Shown: one piece after another, positions 1 through 5,427 of the stretch
How positions within the stretch are numbered: the stretch's first letter is position 1
Layout: every line of letters starts with the position of its first letter
Assembly: GCA_020627605.1 (NCBI GenBank)
Contig: JAHDGO010000159.1
Coordinates: 1-5,427, forward strand
Source: Yoonia sp.
Lineage (GTDB): Bacteria; Pseudomonadota; Alphaproteobacteria; Rhodobacterales; Rhodobacteraceae
Length of the DNA: 5,427 nucleotides
Reading direction: 5' to 3'
Translations under genes and position numbers: made by a program
The notes under the pieces: model-generated
Databases searched by the model: none
The model's input: only the letters and a program-made list of their open reading frames with translations
What the model was told of the DNA's origin: nothing

Positions 1-1661
1 AGCCCCGCCTGCTCCACCCATTTCATGTTAAATTGGGTCGCAGGCATGTCGGACCGCGGGTCTTGATACCGCGGCACAAGCTCGTCCAGCGGACGATCCC
101 CGATCACGACACCGGCGGCATGGGTCGATGCGTTGCGCAACAACCCTTCGACCTGTTGGGCATAGGTCAGCAGGCGGTCCACGACCTCCTCCGCTTTCGC
201 CTCTTCACGCAGGCGGGGTTCATCGGCGAGGGCCTTTTCAATGCTGACAGGTTTGACGCCTTCGACCGGGATCATCTTCGACAGCCGGTCGACCTGCCCG
301 TAGGGCATCTGCAAGACGCGGCCAACGTCACGCACAGCAGCTTTCGACAAGAGCGCGCCGAATGTGATGATCTGCCCCACTTTGTCGCGGCCGTATTTTT
401 CCTGCACGTAGCGGATCACCTCTTCACGCCGGTCCATGCAAAAGTCGATGTCGAAGTCCGGCATGGAAACACGTTCGGGGTTCAGGAACCGCTCAAACAG
501 CAGGGAATAACGCAGCGGATCCAGATCGGTGATCAGCAGCGCATAGGCCACCAGCGATCCGGCACCGGACCCACGGCCCGGCCCGACCGGTATCCCATTG
601 TCCTTGGCCCATTTGATAAAGTCGGCAACGATCAGAAAGTAGCCGGGAAAGCCCATGCCTTCGATGATGCCAAGTTCGAACTCCAGTCGTTTTTCATATT
701 CGTCGACCGGGGCCGCATGGGGGATAACCGCAAGGCGTGCCTTCAGCCCTTCCTGTGCCTGACGGCGAAGCTCGGCAACCTCATCGTCGGCGAATTTGGG
801 CAGGATCGGATCACGCTTGTAGGCTTTGAAGGCGCAGCGCTTTGCGATCTCGACCGTGTTTTCAATCGCCTCAGGCAGATCGGCAAAGAGTGTTGCCATT
901 TCCTGCGGCGATTTCAGATAATGCTGCGGCGTCAGCCGGCGGCGCGGTTCCTGCTGATCGACATAGGCCCCTTCGGCGATACAGATCAGCGCATCATGCG
1001 CCTCGTACAGCTCTGTCTTGGGGAAGTAGGCGTCATTGGTGGCAACCAAAGGCAAGTTCTTGGCGTAGGCCATTTCAATATGGCCCCGCTCTGACAGCTT
1101 CTCCGCCTCTGGCAGCCCGTCGCCGGGGTGGCGCTGCAGTTCAACATAAAGCCTGCCCGGATAGATCGCCGCCAGCCTGTCCATCAGCACCTCGGCCTTG
1201 GGTCTCTGTCCCATCCGAAGCAACCGCCCAACGGGGCCATCGGGGCCACCAGAAAGGCAGATCAGACCGTCATGATACTGTGCCAACTCCTCTAGCGTGA
1301 CCTGTGGCAACTGGCCCTCTGCATCCAGATAGGCGCAGGAGTTCAGCTTCATCAGGTTCATATATCCCGCTTCATTCTGGGCCAGCAGCACGATGGGGGC
1401 CGGGGCCTCTGGGCGTTTGCCGGGCTCGGCCTCCAGATAAGTCACATCGACCTGACAGCCGATGATCGGTTGTATGCCGGCCTTGGCAGCGGTCTCTGAA
1501 AACTCCAGCGCGCAGAACATGTTGTTGCTGTCGGTCACGGCAATGGCAGGCATGTCCATGGCCGCGGCGAGACCCGACAGTTTCTTGACCGGAATTGCCC
1601 CTTCCAGAAGGGAGTATTCGGTGTGGACGCGTAGGTGAATGAATCGGGTATCAGAGGACAT
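1..1661 (-). CDS. dnaE: DNA polymerase III alpha subunit, N-terminal part (runs off left edge)
   Basis: Catalytic subunit of the replicative DNA polymerase III, acting in the cytoplasm at the replication fork. Reading the minus strand from the ATG at 1661-1659 gives 553 uninterrupted codons to the left edge. The N-terminal PHP domain begins with FIHLRVHTEYSLLEGA (about residues 7-22), and a second PHP-region motif, ATNDAYF, lies near residue 206. The polymerase palm follows, with GPGRGSGAGSLVAYAL (about 357-373) and MPDFDIDFCMDRR. The latter carries Asp402 and Asp404, matching the E. coli catalytic pair D401/D403. A STHAAGVVIG motif lies near residues 508-518. The third catalytic Asp (E. coli D555) should fall a few codons past the edge. 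The family is about 1,150-1,180 residues long, so roughly half is present. No clear Shine-Dalgarno precedes the start, but the start fits where family members begin. It is divergent from the arsR-type gene. The replicative DnaE1 type is favoured over the DnaE2/ImuC type by its PHP start, though the C-terminus is unseen. Confidence 0.96.
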   Translation of the reverse strand, partial: MSSDTRFIHLRVHTEYSLLEGAIPVKKLSGLAAAMDMPAIAVTDSNNMFCALEFSETAAKAGIQPIIGCQVDVTYLEAEPGKRPEAPAPIVLLAQNEAGYMNLMKLNSCAYLDAEGQLPQVTLEELAQYHDGLICLSGGPDGPVGRLLRMGQRPKAEVLMDRLAAIYPGRLYVELQRHPGDGLPEAEKLSERGHIEMAYAKNLPLVATNDAYFPKTELYEAHDALICIAEGAYVDQQEPRRRLTPQHYLKSPQEMATLFADLPEAIENTVEIAKRCAFKAYKRDPILPKFADDEVAELRRQAQEGLKARLAVIPHAAPVDEYEKRLEFELGIIEGMGFPGYFLIVADFIKWAKDNGIPVGPGRGSGAGSLVAYALLITDLDPLRYSLLFERFLNPERVSMPDFDIDFCMDRREEVIRYVQEKYGRDKVGQIITFGALLSKAAVRDVGRVLQMPYGQVDRLSKMIPVEGVKPVSIEKALADEPRLREEAKAEEVVDRLLTYAQQVEGLLRNASTHAAGVVIGDRPLDELVPRYQDPRSDMPATQFNMKWVEQAG

Positions 1662-1705
1662 TTTGCCAGCGTATCTGCTACCCGTCTGAGGGCAAGCGCG
1701 AAGCG

Positions 1706-1718
1706 TTTGCAATGCAAA
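1706..1718. repeat. 13-bp perfect palindrome in the dnaE upstream region
   Basis: TTTGCA-A-TGCAAA is a perfect inverted repeat with 6-bp arms and a 1-bp centre. It lies 45-57 bp upstream of the dnaE start codon and about 60 bp from the divergent regulator. Its size and symmetry resemble a dimeric repressor site. It could equally be chance, and no protein can be assigned to it. No convincing -35/-10 pair for dnaE was found around it. Confidence 0.35.
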
Positions 1719-1731
1719 AGTTAGCCGGATG

Positions 1732-1776
1732 ACTTAGCATCTTGACAGGCCCGCGCCTGCGCTCCAATACTTAGCA
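1732..1776. repeat. Direct repeat ACTTAGCA, two copies bracketing the regulator promoter
   Basis: Identical 8-mers ACTTAGCA occur at 1732-1739 and 1769-1776, 37 bp apart start to start (about 3.5 helical turns). The first lies just upstream of the putative -35 box and is embedded in GATG-N6-CATC (1728-1741). The second overlaps the end of the putative -10 box and stops just before the regulator's ATG. This placement suits an autoregulatory operator, but that is inference; ArsR-family sites are usually inverted repeats. Confidence 0.3.
1742..1771 (+). promoter_or_regulatory. Putative sigma70-type promoter of the ArsR-SRPBCC cassette
   Basis: A perfect -35 hexamer TTGACA (1742-1747) is followed after an 18-bp spacer by AATACT (1766-1771), which matches 4 of 6 positions of TATAAT. 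Transcription would start about 6-8 bp beyond the -10, near 1777-1780, at the regulator's ATG (1779). No Shine-Dalgarno-like sequence precedes that ATG, so the geometry points to a leaderless or nearly leaderless mRNA. The -10 match is moderate and no start site has been mapped. Confidence 0.5.
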
Positions 1777-1778
1777 CC

Positions 1779-2108
1779 ATGACTAACCAACTCGATTCTT
1801 TCTTCGGTGCCATGTCGGACCCGACCCGCAGGGCGGTGATTGAAAAACTCGCCTCTGGCCCGGCGACAGTCAGTGAACTGCACGCCCCGCACGACATGGC
1901 GCTGCCAACCTTCATGCGCCACCTCAAGGTGCTGGAAAGCACCGGCATTGTCCGCTCGGTCAAGAAGGGCCGCGTGCGCACCTGCCATATCGAGGCGGCA
2001 CCCTTGATCGAGGCGCAAGGCTGGCTCGCCTGGCAGCGCCATATCTGGGAAACGCGGCTAGATCGGTTGGAAAAGCTTGCCAAGAAACTGGAGCAATTTG
2101 ATGAGTGA
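1779..2108 (+). CDS. ArsR/SmtB-family winged-helix transcriptional regulator
   Basis: A 109-residue protein of about the usual ArsR-family length, expected to bind DNA as a homodimer and probably to repress its own operon. It opens with the family signature LDSFFGAMSDPTRRAVIEKL (residues 5-24), then SGPATVSEL (26-34). The helix-turn-helix is around residues 31-57, with recognition helix ALPTFMRHLKVLE (41-53). The wing is IVRSVKKGRVRTCHIE (57-72), and an amphipathic C-terminal helix (about 80-106) probably dimerises. Only one cysteine (C69) is present and no CxC or ELCVCDL metal site, so it is unlikely to be a classical arsenic or cadmium sensor. It resembles the ArsR subgroup often found beside SRPBCC/AHSA1 genes. 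M1 is preferred over M12 because family homology begins before M12 and neither has a Shine-Dalgarno. It is divergent from dnaE and overlaps the next gene by 8 bp. The inducer is unknown. Confidence 0.9.
   Translation: MTNQLDSFFGAMSDPTRRAVIEKLASGPATVSELHAPHDMALPTFMRHLKVLESTGIVRSVKKGRVRTCHIEAAPLIEAQGWLAWQRHIWETRLDRLEKLAKKLEQFDE
2090..2093 (+). promoter_or_regulatory. Ribosome binding site deciding the first SRPBCC start
   Basis: GGAG lies 7 bp before the ATG at 2101, inside the end of the regulator gene. It favours this ATG over an upstream in-frame TTG at 2077, which has no such site and would add eight residues lying before the conserved domain start. Confidence 0.6.
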
Positions 2109-2586
2109 CACGACACTTTCATTCACCCGCGAAATTGACGCATCACCCCATAGTATCTGGCGCTGCTGGACAGAACCTGACCTTTTGATGCAATGGTTTG
2201 CGCCCGTCCCTGTCAAAACCACCGCCGCCAGGATCGAGCCTGTTCCCGGTGGGCACTTCGATACGACAATGGTGATCCCGGATTTTCCCGAACCCATGTC
2301 CGGTCACGGCTGCGTGCTGGCCGCCGACCCTGCAACGCGATTTGCATTTACAAACATGATGTCGGCCGGGTTTCAGCCACAGGACAATTCCGGCGAGGGC
2401 CAGTTTCCATTCACCGCTGAAATCACCCTCGACCCCCATGAAAAAGGCTGCACGTACACCGTCACGGTGCGTCACCTCGATGCGGCGGGCGCGGAAGCCC
2501 ACACCAACATGGGCTTTTTCGAAGGCTGGGGCACCGCAGCAGATCAAATGGCCGCGCTTGCCCGGACCCTGCCACAAACACCCTGA
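2101..2586 (+). CDS. SRPBCC (AHSA1-type, START-like) domain protein 1
   Basis: A 161-residue cytoplasmic protein that is essentially one SRPBCC domain, a helix-grip fold with a hydrophobic cavity used across the superfamily for ligand binding or lyase/cyclase chemistry. The visible AHSA1-type pattern is: first strand LSFTREIDASPHSIW (residues 6-20), the W-TEP-L--WF motif (W23, T24-E25-P26, W32-F33), GGHF (50-53) entering the beta sheet, and the C-terminal helix NMGFFEGWGTAADQMAAL (136-153). The last is typical of homologues lying next to ArsR regulators. No signal peptide or membrane segment is seen. Its ATG sits inside the regulator's stop region (ATGAGTGA overlap), implying translational coupling. 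Specific function is unknown; the AHSA1 label (activator of Hsp90 ATPase) describes the fold and should not be read as a chaperone role. The only identifiable control is by the upstream regulator, which is inferred. Confidence 0.85.
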   Translation: MSDTTLSFTREIDASPHSIWRCWTEPDLLMQWFAPVPVKTTAARIEPVPGGHFDTTMVIPDFPEPMSGHGCVLAADPATRFAFTNMMSAGFQPQDNSGEGQFPFTAEITLDPHEKGCTYTVTVRHLDAAGAEAHTNMGFFEGWGTAADQMAALARTLPQTP

Positions 2587-2596
2587 TGTCCAGAAA

Positions 2597-2601
2597 AGGA
2601 G
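2597..2601 (+). promoter_or_regulatory. Shine-Dalgarno fixing the start of the second SRPBCC gene
   Basis: AGGAG lies 7 bp before the ATG at 2609. It rules out a much earlier in-frame ATG at 2438, which would add 57 residues encoded over the 3' end of the preceding gene and unlike any SRPBCC sequence. Confidence 0.75.
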
Positions 2602-2608
2602 CATCCGC

Positions 2609-3073
2609 ATGACACTTGATACCCATTCCTTCGATCTGCACCGCAGCCTGCCCCTGCCGCCCAAACGTTTGTGGGAGGTCCTGACCGACCCCAAACACCG
2701 CGAGGCGTGGGGCGCACCGGATGACAAGACCGTTCTGGTGATGGACAAGGCCGACGTCCGTGTCGGCGGGCAGGACATGCACCGCTGTGGCCCGAAAGAT
2801 GCGCCAGACTTTGAAATCGCGACCCGCTGGTATGACCTGACAGCGCCGGAACGTGCGGTCTTCACCGAAACGCTGCTTGTCGGGGGTGACTCGATCTTTA
2901 CCAGCCTGATCACTTACGGCCTAGTTGCCGAGGCGGAAGGTACGGCCCTCTCCATCACCGTCGCCGTCTCATCCTTTGCTGGCCCCGAAGCGCTGGAAGA
3001 GGTTGCGACAGGTTGGGACGGTGGTCTCGCCAATCTGGTGCGCCACTGCGCGAAGCTGAGCGCTGACGCCTAA
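2609..3073 (+). CDS. SRPBCC (START-like) domain protein 2
   Basis: A 154-residue soluble protein, also a single SRPBCC domain but clearly different from its neighbour. Its N-terminus, FDLHRSLPLPPKRLWEVLTD (residues 8-27) followed by W34, is the usual first strand plus two helices. RVGGQDMHRCG (51-61) and EIATRWYDLTAPERAVFTET (69-88) fit the antiparallel sheet. GPEALEEVATGWDGGLANL (125-143) forms the long C-terminal helix that closes the cavity, with the GW-GGLANL pattern typical of AHSA1-like proteins. No signal peptide or transmembrane segment is visible. It begins 22 bp after the previous stop with a good ribosome site, so it is probably the last gene of the regulator-led operon. Ligand and reaction cannot be deduced. 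A tandem pair of divergent SRPBCC proteins may form a heterodimer or bind different ligands; this is speculation. Confidence 0.85.
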   Translation: MTLDTHSFDLHRSLPLPPKRLWEVLTDPKHREAWGAPDDKTVLVMDKADVRVGGQDMHRCGPKDAPDFEIATRWYDLTAPERAVFTETLLVGGDSIFTSLITYGLVAEAEGTALSITVAVSSFAGPEALEEVATGWDGGLANLVRHCAKLSADA

Positions 3074-3227
3074 TCAGCGGGCAAACGCGCGCTTCGCCAG
3101 CAGAACGCCGACGAAAGACTTGCCAAAGGGGGCCATGACCGGTTTGATGTGTGCCGGGGCCGGTCTCTACGCCGCATCGACACCGCCCTTTCGGGACATG
3201 CACGGGTAACGCGGCAGGTTTTACATC
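3074..3227 (+). other. Intergenic gap between the SRPBCC cassette and xdhA, with a weak candidate promoter
   Basis: No convincing gene is seen in this 154-bp stretch. TTGCCA (3120-3125) and TTTGAT (3143-3148), 17 bp apart, match 5/6 and 4/6 of the sigma70 consensus and could start an xdh transcript about 70 bp before xdhA. GACCGG (3137-3142) and CCGGTC (3160-3165) form an inverted repeat with a 17-bp loop, overlapping the -10 and the predicted start site, and could be an operator. A 24-codon plus-strand ORF (3135-3209) has no family resemblance and only a poorly placed G-rich stretch in front. No T-tracted terminator is visible after the SRPBCC gene, so read-through into xdh is possible. Confidence 0.3.
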
Positions 3228-4583
3228 ATGGATGTCACGTTTCTTCTGAATGGGGAAACCGTGCAGGTCGACGCCGCAGCGACAGACACGTTGCTGGACT
3301 GGCTGCGCGAAGACCGGCAACTGACCGGCACAAAGGAAGGCTGCAACGAAGGCGACTGTGGCGCCTGCACCGTGATGGTCACGGATGCACAAGGGGCCAG
3401 GGCGCTGAACGCCTGCATCCTGTTTTTGCCGCAACTGCATGGCAAAGCGGTGCGCACGGTCGAGGGGATTGCCGGGCCGGATGGCACATTGCACCCCGTC
3501 CAGCAGGCCATGGTTGATCATCACGGGTCGCAATGCGGGTTTTGCACGCCGGGGTTCATCGCGGCCATGGCGACAGCCCATCTGAACGGACGGACCGACC
3601 ACGACGACGCGCTGGCGGGTAATCTTTGCCGCTGCACCGGCTACGCCCCCATTGTGCGCGCGGCGGAGGCGGCGGCAGCTGCGCCTGCGCCGGACTGGAT
3701 GGTGGACGCCCTGCCAGATGTCACAGCTGCACCTTACGCCCCCGAAACTCTGGATGAGTTAGCGGCGTGGTATTGGGAAAACCCCGAGGCCACGCTGATT
3801 GCGGGGGCGACGGATGTGGGCCTTTGGGTCACCAAACAACTACGCGACCTGCCAACAGTCGCATTTCTGAACCGCTGCAAAGACCTGCGGCAAATCTCCG
3901 AAGCCGACGACACGCTCCATTTTGGGGCCGCTGTCACAATGTCCGAGGTCTTGGATGCAGTTCGCGACCGCTTTCCATCTTATGCCGAGATGATCCGCCG
4001 CTATGGCTCTGATCAGGTACGCAACGCAGCCACGATCGGCGGCAATATCGCCAACGGGTCACCCATCGGGGACAACCCGCCTGCACTGATCGCGCTGGGG
4101 GCAACCCTGCATCTGCGACATGGCGACAAGTCACGTGAGATGCCGCTGGAAGACTTTTTTCTGGACTACGGCAAACAGGACCGGTCCAAAGGAGAGCTTG
4201 TCACCGGCGTGACAATTCCGAAACACGCGCCCGATCTGCGCTGCTACAAGATATCGAAACGGTTTGATCAGGATATCTCTGCCGTTTGCGGCTGTTTCAA
4301 TATCACCGCCGTGAACGGTGCGGTGGCCGACGCGCGGATCGCCTTCGGCGGCATGGCCGGCACACCGCACCGTGCGAGCGCAGTTGAACGCGCACTGACG
4401 GGTAAACCCTGGGACCGCGAGACGGTCGAAAATGCCATCGCGGCCTTTGCCACAGATTACACCCCGATGTCCGACATGCGCGCCAGTGCGGGTTATCGCC
4501 TGAAAACCGCGCAGAACCTGCTGCGCCGGTATTTCGAGGATCGCGCGGCCCAGACCACCTCTATGCTGGAGGTCAGGTCATGA
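3228..4583 (+). CDS. xdhA: Xanthine dehydrogenase small subunit (2Fe-2S and FAD domains)
   Basis: A 451-residue cytoplasmic electron-transfer subunit that passes electrons from the molybdenum centre via two 2Fe-2S clusters to FAD and then NAD+ during hypoxanthine/xanthine oxidation. The N-terminal plant-ferredoxin-like domain has C39, C44, C47 and C63 (GCNEGDCGACTVMV). The second four-helix 2Fe-2S domain has C103, C106, C134 and C136 (SQCGFCTPGF and GNLCRCTGYAP). After an Ala/Pro-rich linker (about 146-170), the FAD-binding domain shows LIAGATDVGLWVTKQ (190-204) and ATIGGNIANGSPIGDNPPAL (268-287). KISKRFDQDISAV (341-353) opens the C-terminal flavoprotein domain, as in XDH. Its length is close to R. 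capsulatus XdhA, and all eight cluster cysteines are present. AGGT about 9 bp before the ATG is a weak ribosome site. It overlaps xdhB by 4 bp. Related enzymes such as CO dehydrogenase carry the FeS and FAD modules on separate proteins, which favours xanthine dehydrogenase. Confidence 0.94.
   Translation: MDVTFLLNGETVQVDAAATDTLLDWLREDRQLTGTKEGCNEGDCGACTVMVTDAQGARALNACILFLPQLHGKAVRTVEGIAGPDGTLHPVQQAMVDHHGSQCGFCTPGFIAAMATAHLNGRTDHDDALAGNLCRCTGYAPIVRAAEAAAAAPAPDWMVDALPDVTAAPYAPETLDELAAWYWENPEATLIAGATDVGLWVTKQLRDLPTVAFLNRCKDLRQISEADDTLHFGAAVTMSEVLDAVRDRFPSYAEMIRRYGSDQVRNAATIGGNIANGSPIGDNPPALIALGATLHLRHGDKSREMPLEDFFLDYGKQDRSKGELVTGVTIPKHAPDLRCYKISKRFDQDISAVCGCFNITAVNGAVADARIAFGGMAGTPHRASAVERALTGKPWDRETVENAIAAFATDYTPMSDMRASAGYRLKTAQNLLRRYFEDRAAQTTSMLEVRS
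4568..4573 (+). promoter_or_regulatory. Strong Shine-Dalgarno of xdhB inside the end of xdhA
   Basis: GGAGGT lies 6 bp before the xdhB ATG at 4580, within the last codons of xdhA. Together with the ATGA stop/start overlap, it indicates translational coupling that would help keep the two subunits in equal amounts. Confidence 0.8.
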
Positions 4584-5427
4584 GTGTTGGCAAACCCCTC
4601 CCCCATGATGCGGCCCATCTGCATGTCACCGGGCAGGCCCGCTATATCGACGATCTGCCGATGCCAGCAGGCACGCTGCATCTTGCCTTTGGTCTGTCAG
4701 AGATTGCCTGCGGCACTGTCACCACGATGTCCCTTGAACAGGTGAAAGACGCGCCCGGCGTCATCGCTGTGATGACCGCGCATGACCTGCCCTTTGCCAA
4801 TGACGTCTCACCCTCGGCCCATGATGAGCCGCTGCTTTGCGATGGGACGGTCCATTACCTCGGCCAGCCCTTGTTTTTGGTGGTGGCCGACAGCCATCTG
4901 GCCGCGCGCAAGGCCGCCCGTCTGGCCAAGGTCGGCTATGACGCAGCGACCCCGATCCTGACCATCGCACAGGCGTTGGCTGCCGACAGCCGGTTTGAGG
5001 ACGGCCCACGCATCTGGACCAAGGGTGACGTGGATGCGGTGCTTGCGGCAGCACCCCATCGCCTGCAAGGCCGGATCGACATGGGTGGACAGGAACATTT
5101 CTATCTTGAGGGACAGGCCGCCCTCGCCCTGCCGCAGGAAGGCGGGGATATGGTGGTCCATTCCTCGACCCAGCACCCGACAGAAATTCAGCATAAGGTT
5201 GCCGACGCGCTTGGCGTGCCGATGCACAGCGTCCGCTGCGAGGTCCGCCGCATGGGTGGCGGATTTGGTGGCAAGGAAAGTCAGGGCAATGCGCTGGCCG
5301 TGGCCTGCGCTGTTGCCGCCCGCGCCACGGGGCGGCCATGCAAGATGCGCTATGACCGCGACGATGACATGATGATCACCGGCAAACGCCATGATTTCCG
5401 GATCGACTATGATGTGGGGTTTGACGA
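4580..5427 (+). CDS. xdhB: Xanthine dehydrogenase large (molybdopterin-binding) subunit, N-terminal part (runs off right edge)
   Basis: Large subunit that carries the molybdenum cofactor and hydroxylates hypoxanthine and xanthine. The first 282 codons are present, against about 777 in R. capsulatus XdhB. The a/b hammerhead domain opens with PLPHDAAHLHVTGQARYIDD (residues 6-25). The first molybdopterin-binding region contains MGGQEHFYLEGQ (168-179), STQHPTEIQ (196-204; Q198 aligns with bovine Q767) and RRMGGGFGGKE (223-233). E233 corresponds to bovine Glu802 / R. capsulatus Glu232, which helps position purine substrate. RYDRDDDMMITGKRH (257-271) also matches XDH. The catalytic base Glu and the substrate Arg (bovine Glu1261 and Arg880) lie beyond the edge. 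No Tat signal is present, as expected for cytoplasmic XDH. Coupled to xdhA by the ATGA overlap. xdhC, for cofactor sulfuration and insertion, is expected next but not seen. Confidence 0.95.
   Translation, partial: MSVGKPLPHDAAHLHVTGQARYIDDLPMPAGTLHLAFGLSEIACGTVTTMSLEQVKDAPGVIAVMTAHDLPFANDVSPSAHDEPLLCDGTVHYLGQPLFLVVADSHLAARKAARLAKVGYDAATPILTIAQALAADSRFEDGPRIWTKGDVDAVLAAAPHRLQGRIDMGGQEHFYLEGQAALALPQEGGDMVVHSSTQHPTEIQHKVADALGVPMHSVRCEVRRMGGGFGGKESQGNALAVACAVAARATGRPCKMRYDRDDDMMITGKRHDFRIDYDVGFD

Noticed and set aside
33..1094. Plus-strand open frame of 353 codons
   Set aside because: It lies entirely antisense to dnaE, whose minus-strand reading has strong motifs throughout. The plus-strand translation has no recognisable domain and looks like a codon-bias shadow.
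842..1300. Plus-strand open frame of 152 codons
   Set aside because: Antisense to dnaE and of low-complexity, Arg/Pro/Ala-rich composition with no recognisable domain.
2143..2913. Minus-strand open frame of 256 codons
   Set aside because: It spans the complement of both SRPBCC genes, which have conserved motifs and ribosome sites. The antisense translation shows no family features.
3061..3079. Hairpin CGCTGA / TCAGCG around the stop of the second SRPBCC gene as a terminator
   Set aside because: The stem is only 6 bp with a 7-base loop, it includes coding sequence, and no T-tract follows, so a rho-independent terminator is not supported.
3077..3170. Possible remnant of a minus-strand gene end, with a short stretch reading MAPFGKSFVGVLLAKRAFAR before a stop
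   Set aside because: The open stretch is only about 30 codons between stops and cannot be tied to any family; chance is the simpler explanation.
3135..3209. Small plus-strand ORF of 24 codons in the pre-xdhA gap
   Set aside because: It has no well-placed ribosome site and no recognisable motif, and short ORFs of this size are common by chance in such DNA.
2955..3602. Minus-strand open frame of 215 codons across the pre-xdhA gap
   Set aside because: Most of it is antisense to the 2Fe-2S-coding part of xdhA and the rest is the gap and the end of the SRPBCC gene; the composition is Arg/Cys/His-rich and typical of a shadow frame.
4761..5392. Two long minus-strand open frames opposite xdhB
   Set aside because: The plus-strand frame carries the molybdopterin-binding motifs of xanthine dehydrogenase without interruption; the antisense frames have no recognisable features.

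Overview
The window reads as chromosomal DNA of an alphaproteobacterium, most likely the Rhodobacteraceae/Roseobacter group. The reasons are moderately high GC with G/C-rich third codon positions, a DnaE N-terminus of the alphaproteobacterial type, and an XdhA/XdhB pair split in the Rhodobacter capsulatus manner. The taxon is inferred from protein resemblance; no search was run. No transposase, integrase, tRNA, rRNA, CRISPR array or phage-like gene is visible.

Layout: (1) Bases 1-1661, minus strand: the first 553 codons of dnaE (replicative DNA polymerase III alpha subunit), running off the left edge. (2) Bases 1662-1778: a 117-bp divergent intergenic region with a 13-bp perfect palindrome, an 8-bp direct repeat and a promoter-like element that would start transcription at the ATG of the next gene. 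(3) Bases 1779-3073, plus strand: a compact three-gene cassette, an ArsR-family winged-helix regulator followed by two different SRPBCC (START-like/AHSA1-type) proteins. The first two genes overlap by 8 bp; the second and third are 22 bp apart, with a good Shine-Dalgarno before the third. (4) Bases 3074-3227: a 154-bp gap with a weak candidate promoter and no convincing gene. (5) Bases 3228-5427, plus strand: xdhA (complete; two 2Fe-2S clusters plus FAD domain), overlapping by 4 bp the start of xdhB (molybdenum cofactor subunit; 282 codons visible, right end cut off).

How the genes work together: XdhA and XdhB should form an NAD-linked xanthine dehydrogenase for purine oxidation (hypoxanthine to xanthine to urate). 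A xdhC chaperone gene would be expected beyond the right edge. The ArsR regulator probably controls its own promoter and the two SRPBCC genes, whose ligand or reaction cannot be read from sequence. dnaE is core replication machinery and unrelated to its neighbours. Overall this is mostly ordinary chromosome. The least explained part is the ArsR-SRPBCC-SRPBCC cassette and its short control region.
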